64,000 nucleotides of DNA from Marinobacter koreensis (GTDB lineage Bacteria > Pseudomonadota > Gammaproteobacteria > Pseudomonadales > Oleiphilaceae): contig NZ_JAKZAJ010000001.1 of NCBI RefSeq assembly GCF_023156285.1, positions 744,001 through 808,000 of the forward strand. Direction: 5' to 3'. The position numbers and the translations under genes were made by a program. Positions 58,454 to 64,000 of the stretch are shown here, piece by piece; position 1 is the stretch's first letter, and each line of letters opens with the position of its first letter. The notes below the pieces were generated by a model. The model did not search any database, had not been told where the DNA came from, and was given only the letters and a program-made list of their open reading frames with translations.

Positions 58454-59299
58454 TCAGGGTTGGAAGTTGCCAACGAACGTCTGTACCAGGTTGCCGTCCA
58501 GCGCGTGGATCAGGTGCTCCCGGAATTCCTTAGCCATTTCCTCCTGGTGGTGCTCCAGGCGGACAATGCGCATCACCAGGCGTGGGGTTTCGCCAGTGAT
58601 CAGGCTCACCCGCAGACGAAAGGTCCGATCATCCAGCCCGTGATGGGGTTCGCAGGTGAATTCAATGAACGCGGGCAGGGTGTCTTTGTTCTGGGCCTCC
58701 ACTTCGCTCATGGCGCTGCGGCGGCCTCCGAAGGTGCGTTCCTCGCTGGTGCTTTCGGACTTGGCGCCAATGGTGATTCGGCGTACAGCGGCAACAGCGC
58801 CGGGAAGGTTGAGCGGTTCGCCGTCCTCGGCGGTGACTTTGAGCTGGGGTGCCCAGTCTTCCAGCCACTCGGCGAGTTCCTTCTGGCCCAGCGCGCGGCC
58901 GTTCTTGCCCAGCAGCTCCTCGAAGGCGGCGGTTTTGGGGAGGTCCAGACGAGCAGTGAAATCTGCATGGCCTGGATGCTCAAGGGTGCCCAGATCAAAC
59001 AGCACCTTGGCGGTCATGTTCTCCGGGTTTACAAAGCAGGGAACGGTTACACCCGGCTCTGCACCATTTTCTTGAACTTCGCCTGCAGTGAGGTTGGTGT
59101 ACTCCGCGAACTCATCAATCTGGGTTGTGGTCATTTTGCCGCGGTACCGGCGCCGGGTGGGCATGAAGCGTTCCAGGTCTTCCACCTTCACGCTCTCGGG
59201 CAGAGAGACAGCAGAGCCGTCTGTCTGTTCGTTGACGTGCTTAGCCGCCATGCCGGAAATAATCATGCTGATGGCGTGTTCCAGGGCTTGCTTGTCCAT
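58454..59299 (-). CDS. DUF2303 (YfdQ-like) phage protein
   Basis: 281 residues. It contains the DUF2303 pattern: an N-terminal helix, RRYRGKMTTTQIDEFAEYT, PCFVNPENMTAKVLFDLG, then LGQKELAEWLEDW and a C-terminal beta-rich part. Known from E. coli CPS-53 YfdQ and many phage early regions; role unknown, often near recombination genes. ATG 59299 follows a GAGGATT ribosome-binding site. Confidence 0.85.
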   Translation of the reverse strand: MDKQALEHAISMIISGMAAKHVNEQTDGSAVSLPESVKVEDLERFMPTRRRYRGKMTTTQIDEFAEYTNLTAGEVQENGAEPGVTVPCFVNPENMTAKVLFDLGTLEHPGHADFTARLDLPKTAAFEELLGKNGRALGQKELAEWLEDWAPQLKVTAEDGEPLNLPGAVAAVRRITIGAKSESTSEERTFGGRRSAMSEVEAQNKDTLPAFIEFTCEPHHGLDDRTFRLRVSLITGETPRLVMRIVRLEHHQEEMAKEFREHLIHALDGNLVQTFVGNFQP

Positions 59300-59303
59300 G
59301 CAA

Positions 59304-59678
59304 TCAATCCTCACTTTTTGGGCTGGTTTCAGGCTCACCTCTGCGGGTGAACAGCTGGTTCTGGTTCTCCGAAAAGATGCTCAGCCGGCCGCCCGTGTTC
59401 ACGTGCATGGGCGTTTCGGTGGTGTCCTCCTCGGAGATCTTTCCGCGCAGGGTTGGCACGGTGTACTTCAGGGTGTGGCCGATGTTTACCTGGTAGCTCT
59501 GGCCGATCCGCTTCAGGTTCAGCTTGATATCGATGCTGCCCTTGTCGTTGTTGTCGACAACGCCGCCTGCTACCTCGCTGAGGGCGCGGGCCAGTTTCTG
59601 GATGAATACGCCGCCGTCCAGATCCTCAAAAAACTGGGTAACGTCGGTGTCTCTGTGCGTGGGTGCGGGTGCACTCAT
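59304..59678 (-). CDS. phage protein of unknown function (124 aa)
   Basis: 124 residues. FFEDLDGGVFIQKLARALSEVAGGVVDNN is followed by beta-rich KGSIDIKLNLKRIGQSYQVNIGHTLKYTVPT. It sits 4 bp before the DUF2303 gene with a CAGGAG ribosome-binding site. This looks like the usual DUF2303 neighbour; no function assigned. Confidence 0.7.
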   Translation of the reverse strand: MSAPAPTHRDTDVTQFFEDLDGGVFIQKLARALSEVAGGVVDNNDKGSIDIKLNLKRIGQSYQVNIGHTLKYTVPTLRGKISEEDTTETPMHVNTGGRLSIFSENQNQLFTRRGEPETSPKSED

Positions 59679-59712
59679 GGTGATACTCCTGTTGCGTCTG
59701 TTATTGGTGATT

Positions 59713-60087
59713 TCAGGGCAGCGTTTGAGCTGCGGGTCTGGCGATGGCTCCAGATGAGCCGTTGCCGTAATCCCTACTGATAAAGCTCTGGCAATTCAGC
59801 GTGCTGAGGTTGTCCGCCACCTGGTCGATCGCCTCGGCGCTCATGAACTTCTTCAGACTGGTGCCGGTGGTCATCAGGAACGTGAACAGCTGCAGTGCCT
59901 GGCGCATGCGGTTAGGGTCCAGGTACTGAAACTCGCTCACGTTGAGCGGGTTGAGTTCGCCATCCCATAGCGCCAGCAGGAAGTTGCCGGCGTGGCGGGC
60001 GTCGCTTCCGGTACCGGAGCTGGCAAGCTCGTGGAGCTCATGCAGTGCGCGCTCGATGTCGTTGGCGCTGGCTTTTAGCGTGATCAT
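59713..60087 (-). CDS. phage protein of unknown function (124 aa)
   Basis: 124 residues, ASSGTGSDARHAGNFLLALWDGELNPLNVSEFQYLD in the centre, resembling a family of small proteins found in plasmids and phages (DUF7673-like by memory, unverified). RBS GAGGA before ATG 60087. Leftward operon. Confidence 0.65.
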   Translation of the reverse strand: MITLKASANDIERALHELHELASSGTGSDARHAGNFLLALWDGELNPLNVSEFQYLDPNRMRQALQLFTFLMTTGTSLKKFMSAEAIDQVADNLSTLNCQSFISRDYGNGSSGAIARPAAQTLP

Positions 60088-60097
60088 GATGTGGTCC

Positions 60098-60292
60098 TCA
60101 CTTTTTCTGGCTATCCACCACACGCAGGCGAGGGCGGAGACGAGTAACAACAGGTGGCTGGTCATTGGCGGCTTCCTCCAGGTGAGCTCGGTACCGGAAT
60201 CCTTCCTGCTTCCACACCAGGCGTTTGCCCTGGGCATTGGCGAAACGGATCAGATCGATAACGCGGGTGTTCTCCGGCAGATCAAGATGCAT
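60098..60292 (-). CDS. small phage protein of unknown function (64 aa)
   Basis: 64 residues (MHLDLPENTRVIDLIRFANAQGKRLVW...), basic C-terminus. Excellent AGGAGG ribosome-binding site, which lies inside the end of the upstream interrupted ORF. No family recognised. Confidence 0.65.
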   Translation of the reverse strand: MHLDLPENTRVIDLIRFANAQGKRLVWKQEGFRYRAHLEEAANDQPPVVTRLRPRLRVVDSQKK

Positions 60293-60566
60293 GGGATTCC
60301 TCCTGGCGGGTGGCGTTGAAGTTGCCGTTCTGAAGCGTTCGGATGGTGCGTGACACACGTTGAATCCGGCTCTTAACCTCGTGGGGCTGGCGCTGGATGT
60401 CGCGCACGATGTGAATGGTGCGCAGCCGTACCAGATCCTGCTCTGAAGTCGGGAAGCGTTCGACGTGTTCGTCGATGGCTCTCTGTACCTAGCGGTGCTT
60501 GCCGTTTTGCACGGCTAGCCAGATGGCTTTCCAGCTCAGCAGCTCGATTTCCTCAATGGTTTTCAT
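60282..60566 (-). pseudogene. small phage ORF interrupted by an in-frame amber codon
   Basis: The ATG at 60566 overlaps the upstream stop (ATGA), as in functional neighbours. The frame runs 25 codons (MKTIEEIELLSWKAIWLAVQ then NGKHR), meets TAG at 60489-60491, then stays open for 68 more codons with plausible protein sequence (VQRAIDEHVERFPTSEQDLV...) to TGA at 60282. A single-base nonsense mutation, recoding, or a sequencing error would each explain it. Confidence 0.7.
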
Positions 60567-60778
60567 TGCATCCCCCTGGGTTTTGTTGCTGCTTCGTAGT
60601 CGTCACTGACTGCGTCCACCAGTTGGCGCACCTCGGCAAGGGTCAGTTGCTCCAGCGGCTTTCCGGCCTTTTGTATCCGTTCGGCCAGCAGTTGCTGGTA
60701 GTGAAAATTGGTCTCCATCACTTCGGTGGAGAGATCGAAGAGTGGCCGGAGCGTGTCGCAGAGCGTTTTTAAGTTCAT
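60563..60778 (-). CDS. small phage protein of unknown function (71 aa)
   Basis: 71 residues (MNLKTLCDTLRPLFDLSTEVMETNFHYQQLL...), predicted helical. ATG 60778 behind AAGGGAA. No family recognised. In the leftward chain after the PrtN-like gene. Confidence 0.6.
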   Translation of the reverse strand: MNLKTLCDTLRPLFDLSTEVMETNFHYQQLLAERIQKAGKPLEQLTLAEVRQLVDAVSDDYEAATKPRGMQ

Positions 60779-60801
60779 AGTGTTTCCCTTCTCGTCCGTG
60801 A

Positions 60802-61065
60802 TCAGGCCGCGTTGACCTGGTCCCATTCGCGCTTGGCTTTGGTGCGTTGTTCGTCGATGTAGTCCGCGAGATCCTGCGCGCTGACCAGCCACGGGCTTTT
60901 CTGGGTTCCGCCCCGGTAGGCCGTCACCGGCAGCTGGCGACGTGCCGCCCGCTTCTTGGCCATGTCCGGCTGCAGGCCGAAGAACTTCTCGCTGATCTCC
61001 TCCAGTGGGATCTCGGCGGTACCGAACTCAGCCATCAGTGCGAAAAACGTGGAAATCTGCTTCAC
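60802..61065 (-). CDS. pyocin activator PrtN-like regulator
   Basis: 87 residues matching the PrtN family pattern: FFALMAEFGTAEIPLEEISEKFFGLQPDMAKKRAA (HTH-like) followed by LPVTAYRGGTQKSPWLVSAQDLADYIDEQRTKAKREW. In Pseudomonas, PrtN activates pyocin genes after DNA damage. Here it may activate phage functions; targets not known. Overlaps the upstream gene stop. Confidence 0.8.
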   Translation of the reverse strand: MKQISTFFALMAEFGTAEIPLEEISEKFFGLQPDMAKKRAARRQLPVTAYRGGTQKSPWLVSAQDLADYIDEQRTKAKREWDQVNAA

Positions 61066-61340
61066 GAGGCCTCCTGAATGTCGATCTGCTCTGCGAACTC
61101 TTTGCGCAGGAATTCCAGGCCGGCAGGGCTCACCAGTGTTTTGGCGCTGTGCTGCAAGCCGCGAACAGGGTGGTTGAACGCCTTGGTTTCAACCTTGAAC
61201 AGGCCGCGCTGGGTGTAGCGCCAGTTGGGCAGGCGCTGGTGATCCAGAATGCCGCGACTCTTCAGCGTGCGGATCATCTTGCGTGGGCCAAGGTTCAGCG
61301 TTTTCGCGGCTTCGGCGAGGGTGATGTACTCGGGGATCAT
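61062..61340 (-). CDS. stand-alone KilA-C/ANT-C domain protein
   Basis: 92 residues resembling the C-terminal DNA-binding domain of phage antirepressors: ITLAEAAKTLNLGPRKMIRTLKSRGILDHQ, then RYTQRGLFKVETKA, and LVSPAGLEFLRKEF. No N-terminal antirepressor domain is attached. Overlaps genes on both sides by 4 bp. Confidence 0.7.
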   Translation of the reverse strand: MIPEYITLAEAAKTLNLGPRKMIRTLKSRGILDHQRLPNWRYTQRGLFKVETKAFNHPVRGLQHSAKTLVSPAGLEFLRKEFAEQIDIQEAS

Positions 61341-61765
61341 GCGGCCTCCCTGTCTCCGGTGAGGAGATCGTCAAGGTTGGTTGGCATAACGATGGGGTGG
61401 TCGTCGGCATCCCGACGGTTGGTGACTCGCACCCGGGCAACGCGCGGGGTGCGAACCGTGGCAGGCTGATCGCTGACACCTGGCAAGGCGTTACCGAGGA
61501 TCAGAACGCCGATGGCCAGCTGCCTGGCTTTGACCAGTCCGGCCTTCCAGGCGCGGCTGATCAGCAGCTGCCGGTTGGGGGCTTCGAAGTGGCGCAGAAG
61601 GCTAATCATGTGGAACTTCACCGTGCCCAGCGTGATGCCGAGGATCATGCCAATGGATTCGTTCTCTTTGCCTTCCGCTACCCAGACCAGCACTTCCCGC
61701 TGACGCGGTGTGAGGGTGCCCTGAGGGTCTTGGATTTCGAATTCTGTGCCTTTAAGAGTGACCAT
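61337..61765 (-). CDS. LuxR-type HTH regulator
   Basis: 142 residues with a GerE/LuxR-type HTH near the start (LTPRQREVLVWVAEGKENESIGMILGITLGTVKFHMISLLRHF, about 18-60), then an extended basic region. No receiver or ligand domain. First gene of the long leftward phage operon, 31 bp after a strong promoter. Confidence 0.8.
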   Translation of the reverse strand: MVTLKGTEFEIQDPQGTLTPRQREVLVWVAEGKENESIGMILGITLGTVKFHMISLLRHFEAPNRQLLISRAWKAGLVKARQLAIGVLILGNALPGVSDQPATVRTPRVARVRVTNRRDADDHPIVMPTNLDDLLTGDREAA

Positions 61766-61795
61766 TTCTGATTATTCCGGATCAATTTTGTTGTT

Positions 61796-61824
61796 ATCCT
61801 AGAATACGGGTAACCCGTGGTCAA
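61796..61824 (-). promoter_or_regulatory. promoter/operator of the leftward phage operon
   Basis: On the minus strand TTGACC (61824-61819), 17-bp spacer, TAGGAT (61801-61796). The spacer next to the -35 holds the perfect palindrome ACGGGTAACCCGT (61806-61818), a good operator candidate. Confidence 0.72.
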
Positions 61825-61946
61825 CAAAGTTGTCTTAAAAAATTAGCAAAACTGGTTTTTTGGGGCGTGATTCGTGATATGCCTACAAGGGTGTAGGCGG
61901 TTTGGCTGGTGTTGAGGGGTTTTCTTTAGGGTGGGGTGGCCAGGGT

Positions 61947-62348
61947 TTAGGTTGGCTCTTTCGCTGGTATCGCTTCTAGGGTGCGCGTGAGTGCTTTGGC
62001 TAGCTTTCGAGTCAAGGCTCCCGAGGCTGTCATTTGAGCTTGCCGGTGGAGCAGGGCTGCGTGTTCAGGGGAGGTTTCTATCATCTTTTGGATGGTGAAC
62101 TCGAGAATATCCTTATCGTTTCCCAGCTTGGGCCCCTCGCCGAATGCAAGCCACCAGAAATTGAATCCAGTGATCTCAGCCAATCCTTTGATGTGTTCAG
62201 CTTGAATGCCGCCGTGGCGCTTCCAGTTAAGTACTGATGTCCGTGCAACGTCCAGCCGGTCGGCGATTCTGCTCATCCGGACGCCTGACGTATCGATAGC
62301 TTCTTGAATTCGCTTGGCTCTTGCGGCTGCTTTTAGGTTGTTCGCCAT
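61947..62348 (-). CDS. phage repressor-like HTH protein, second copy
   Basis: 133 residues. Xre-type HTH (RIQEAIDTSGVRMSRIADRLDVARTSVLNWKRHGGI, about 15-50), then GLAEITGFNFWWLAFGEGPK shared nearly word for word with the neighbouring gene. No S24 self-cleavage domain, so not LexA-type inducible. ATG 62348 chosen; a TTG lies two codons upstream. Same operon as the copy at 62366. Confidence 0.8.
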   Translation of the reverse strand: MANNLKAAARAKRIQEAIDTSGVRMSRIADRLDVARTSVLNWKRHGGIQAEHIKGLAEITGFNFWWLAFGEGPKLGNDKDILEFTIQKMIETSPEHAALLHRQAQMTASGALTRKLAKALTRTLEAIPAKEPT

Positions 62349-62365
62349 ATTCAAAAGGTTTTTTG

Positions 62366-62785
62366 TTATTTGTCAAACAAGGTTCTGTTTTTGATCATTT
62401 CTTGCAGAAAGCTGGCAAGCGAGCGTGCCATCGTCTCATTCAGTAGGCCTGATTGGCTGGCCTGATTTAACACATCAATCAAGTGAGCGTGTTCCGGAGA
62501 CAGGCGGGCGGTGTTGTCTGACTGGATTATGTGTTGCCCGCCTGGTTTTTCATCGCCAATTTTCTTCGGGCCTTCGCCAAAGGCAAGCCACCAGAATCGA
62601 TAGCCCGTGATGTCAGCCAATCCGCGCAGATTATCGACGTTGATCGCCCCTCGCTTTTTCCAGTTCAGCACAGAGGTTCTTGATGCATGGAGTCGTTCCG
62701 CGATTTCAAAGGCGCGCAGAGGGCCTTCTTCAATCGCTTCTCTCAGCCTTTCGGCACGGGCGTTGTTTGGGGGGTCTAATGTCAT
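62366..62785 (-). CDS. phage repressor-like HTH protein, first copy
   Basis: 139 residues from ATG 62785. The HTH (RLREAIEEGPLRAFEIAERLHASRTSVLNWKKRGAI) and the segment GLADITGYRFWWLAFGEGPKK mark it as a paralogue of the next gene. No peptidase domain. It diverges from a Cro-like gene across two tandem 19-bp repeats, the normal place of a phage repressor. An ATG at 62794 is also possible. Confidence 0.8.
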   Translation of the reverse strand: MTLDPPNNARAERLREAIEEGPLRAFEIAERLHASRTSVLNWKKRGAINVDNLRGLADITGYRFWWLAFGEGPKKIGDEKPGGQHIIQSDNTARLSPEHAHLIDVLNQASQSGLLNETMARSLASFLQEMIKNRTLFDK

Positions 62786-62830
62786 GCTCTGCATTGTAAT
62801 GCTTGACCTCAACTTCTGTGAGCGCTTAAA

Positions 62831-62868
62831 GTTGATTCCGAATAAGCAAGTTGATTTCCAATAAGCAA
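62831..62868. repeat. two contiguous 19-bp direct repeats (operator candidates)
   Basis: GTTGATTCCGAATAAGCAA is followed directly by GTTGATTTCCAATAAGCAA, 17 of 19 identical. They occupy the gap between the divergent repressor and Cro-like genes, where operators are expected. Confidence 0.8.
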
Positions 62869-62887
62869 AACTGTTTTTGGAGCTGTC

Positions 62888-63124
62888 ATGGTTATACCTA
62901 TTGTTGATGAGATTGCCTGTGAGCTCGGCGGGCGGCCTGAGCTGGTTCGGCTTCTGGGCTGCACAAGAAGCAATCTATTTAAATGGCGCCGAGTTCCTGC
63001 TGGTCACGTTCTGAAGATCGAGGCCGCAATCAAGGAAAAGGGCGGAACTATCGATCGGTACTACATGCGTCCGGACATTTTCGGCGAGTCTCCAGAGGCT
63101 ACCGAGCAACAGTCTGTTGCGTAA
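62888..63124 (+). CDS. Cro/YdaS-like HTH protein
   Basis: 78 residues. A short HTH of Cro/YdaS type (ACELGGRPELVRLLGCTRSNLFKWRRVPAGHVLKIEAAIKEKG) fills most of the protein. First rightward gene opposite the repressors, so the likely lytic-side regulator. RBS TGGAGC before ATG 62888. Confidence 0.8.
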   Translation: MVIPIVDEIACELGGRPELVRLLGCTRSNLFKWRRVPAGHVLKIEAAIKEKGGTIDRYYMRPDIFGESPEATEQQSVA

Positions 63125-63148
63125 CTGACCGGCTGGATGGGGTAAGGA

Positions 63149-63649
63149 ATGGGCGAGCAACAGAGTAAACCTGATTATCTATATGGTCTGAGCGAGATCA
63201 CTGTTCAGCTCACTATGCCAGGCGGAGATTTACGAATCGTTCCTGGCCTGACACACAAAGCTTGTTCGGGCCTGGCGGTAACCATGCTGCCGTTCGGAGT
63301 CTTCCAGGTAACGCATATCGGTACCGGTCGTAAGCTTTGCCACAACTATGAGCGCGCCTCTTCTGCTTTGCTGGCTATGAGCCAGTGGGCGCTCATTGCG
63401 GATATTGCAGGCAAGTCATGGGCTGACTTGGGGCAGACCGGCGCTGCCGATCTGATCACGGAGCTGAATTCCGAGGAGGTGCCTTTTGATGGCTGTACCA
63501 GCACTTCCAAAGCTGGTACTCGGAAAATGAACGTTGGCGAATGGTTTCGAAGCCACCGCATACCGATCTTTGATGAGTTCCCGTGGGAAGAAATCGACCC
63601 GTTTGAGGCTGCCATCAGCAATCTCGAAAAGATCGAGGTAGCGGAATGA
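63149..63649 (+). CDS. phage protein of unknown function (166 aa)
   Basis: 166 residues. The N-terminal beta-rich part (YGLSEITVQLTMPGGDLRIVPGLTHKACSGLAV) is followed by helices (LLAMSQWALIADIAGKSWADL) and an acidic end. No family recognised. RBS TAAGGA; the stop overlaps the next gene (ATGA). 24 bp after the Cro-like gene, so likely an early rightward transcript. Confidence 0.65.
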   Translation: MGEQQSKPDYLYGLSEITVQLTMPGGDLRIVPGLTHKACSGLAVTMLPFGVFQVTHIGTGRKLCHNYERASSALLAMSQWALIADIAGKSWADLGQTGAADLITELNSEEVPFDGCTSTSKAGTRKMNVGEWFRSHRIPIFDEFPWEEIDPFEAAISNLEKIEVAE

Positions 63650-64000
63650 GCAACGAGAAGCCGATTATTTTCAACGACGAAATGATCAGGGCGATCCTTG
63701 GGGGGCGGAAGACTCAGACTCGGCGAATCATAAAGCCGCAACCGGAGGGTGGCGCGATGTGGACACCTTTTGCGCCCCAGAGATATGTGAACGGTGTGGG
63801 TAACCCGCTGATTTGCCGCTATGGCCAGCCAGGCGATCGGTTATGGGTGCGCGAGACCTTTGCAGTCCTTGGCGATGAGGACAAGCATGTTTTGCACTAC
63901 AGAGCTACGCACCCGATCAAGGGCAGCGGCTGGAAGCCTTCCATTCATATGCCTCGCTGGGCCAGCCGGATCACGCTGGAGATCACCAGTGTTCGAATTG
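63646..64000 (+). CDS. ASCH-like phage protein (3' end outside window)
   Basis: The first 118 residues are visible: KPIIFNDEMIRAILGGRKTQTRRIIKPQPEGG, later GDRLWVRETFAV and HMPRWASRITLEITSV. These are the hallmarks of a phage family related to ASCH/PUA-like RNA-binding domains (KTQTRR, LWVRE, MPRWASR). Cut by the window end. Exact substrate unknown. Confidence 0.8.
   Translation, partial: MSNEKPIIFNDEMIRAILGGRKTQTRRIIKPQPEGGAMWTPFAPQRYVNGVGNPLICRYGQPGDRLWVRETFAVLGDEDKHVLHYRATHPIKGSGWKPSIHMPRWASRITLEITSVRI

Larger units (their letters stand above)
51400..64000. mobile_element. left part of a dusA-integrated prophage/integrative element
   Basis: Begins at the dusA 5' end with a divergent tyrosine integrase and continues to the window edge with phage-type content: antirepressor, DUF2303, PrtN-like, HTH repressors, an ASCH-like protein and many small overlapping anonymous genes. 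No head, tail or lysis gene is seen, so the late region, if any, lies to the right. Core metabolic genes stop abruptly at dusA. Confidence 0.85.

Overview
The window looks like the chromosome of a marine gammaproteobacterium of the Marinobacter/Hahella/Pseudomonas type. This rests on protein style and synteny: psrA, Na+-NQR with apbE and nqrM, and the order mtiP-csiV-mfd-gap-nqr, which resembles Pseudomonas. No database search was possible. Positions 1 to about 51,400 are ordinary, GC-rich, tightly packed core genome. Positions from about 51,400 to the right edge are the left part of a prophage or phage-like integrative element inserted at the 5' end of dusA.

Core region, left to right: a type II secretion/type IV pilus-like ATPase (probably cut by the window edge) and an overlapping orphan MoxR-type AAA ATPase; a convergent fliK/FlhB-C-like pair; the complete cytochrome c maturation operon ccmABCDEFGHI; a leftward moxR-DUF58-DUF4381-batA-batB/C-batD operon; the 180 kDa-class NAD-glutamate dehydrogenase; beta-carbonic anhydrase; the rRNA methyltransferases rsmC and rlmG; riboflavin synthase; an unknown membrane protein; psrA with its own operators; an L,D-transpeptidase; an MscS channel; methylthioinosine/methylthioadenosine phosphorylase; csiV-mfd; a long-form GAPDH; nqrABCDEF-apbE-nqrM; sthA; then leftward glpQ, aroG, terB-like, talB and dusA.

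Prophage region: a tyrosine integrase gene starts 51 bp from dusA, divergently. Next comes a cargo pair, a three-Cys-motif partner (TcmP) gene convergent with a DUF5131 (Gp37/Gp68) three-cysteine gene. The DUF5131 gene has a near-perfect LexA (SOS) box just before its start. A long leftward set of small phage genes follows, including a BRO-type antirepressor, DUF2303, a PrtN-like activator, a KilA-C/ANT-C-like protein and a LuxR-type HTH protein. A HigBA-type toxin-antitoxin pair sits on the opposite strand. The immunity switch (61.8-63.1 kb) has two tandem paralogous HTH repressors diverging from a small Cro/YdaS-like gene across two contiguous 19-bp repeats.

The most interesting signal is a control locus upstream of the antirepressor (56,798-57,074). 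It has the layout of the P1/P7/P4 C4 (CI) antisense RNA system: a strong leftward promoter, an RNA of about 80 nt ending in an intrinsic terminator, a target in the downstream leader that is complementary to that RNA, and a partial second copy of the RNA hairpins over the antirepressor ribosome-binding site. The SOS-boxed DUF5131/TcmP cassette is the second main candidate for an under-described system.
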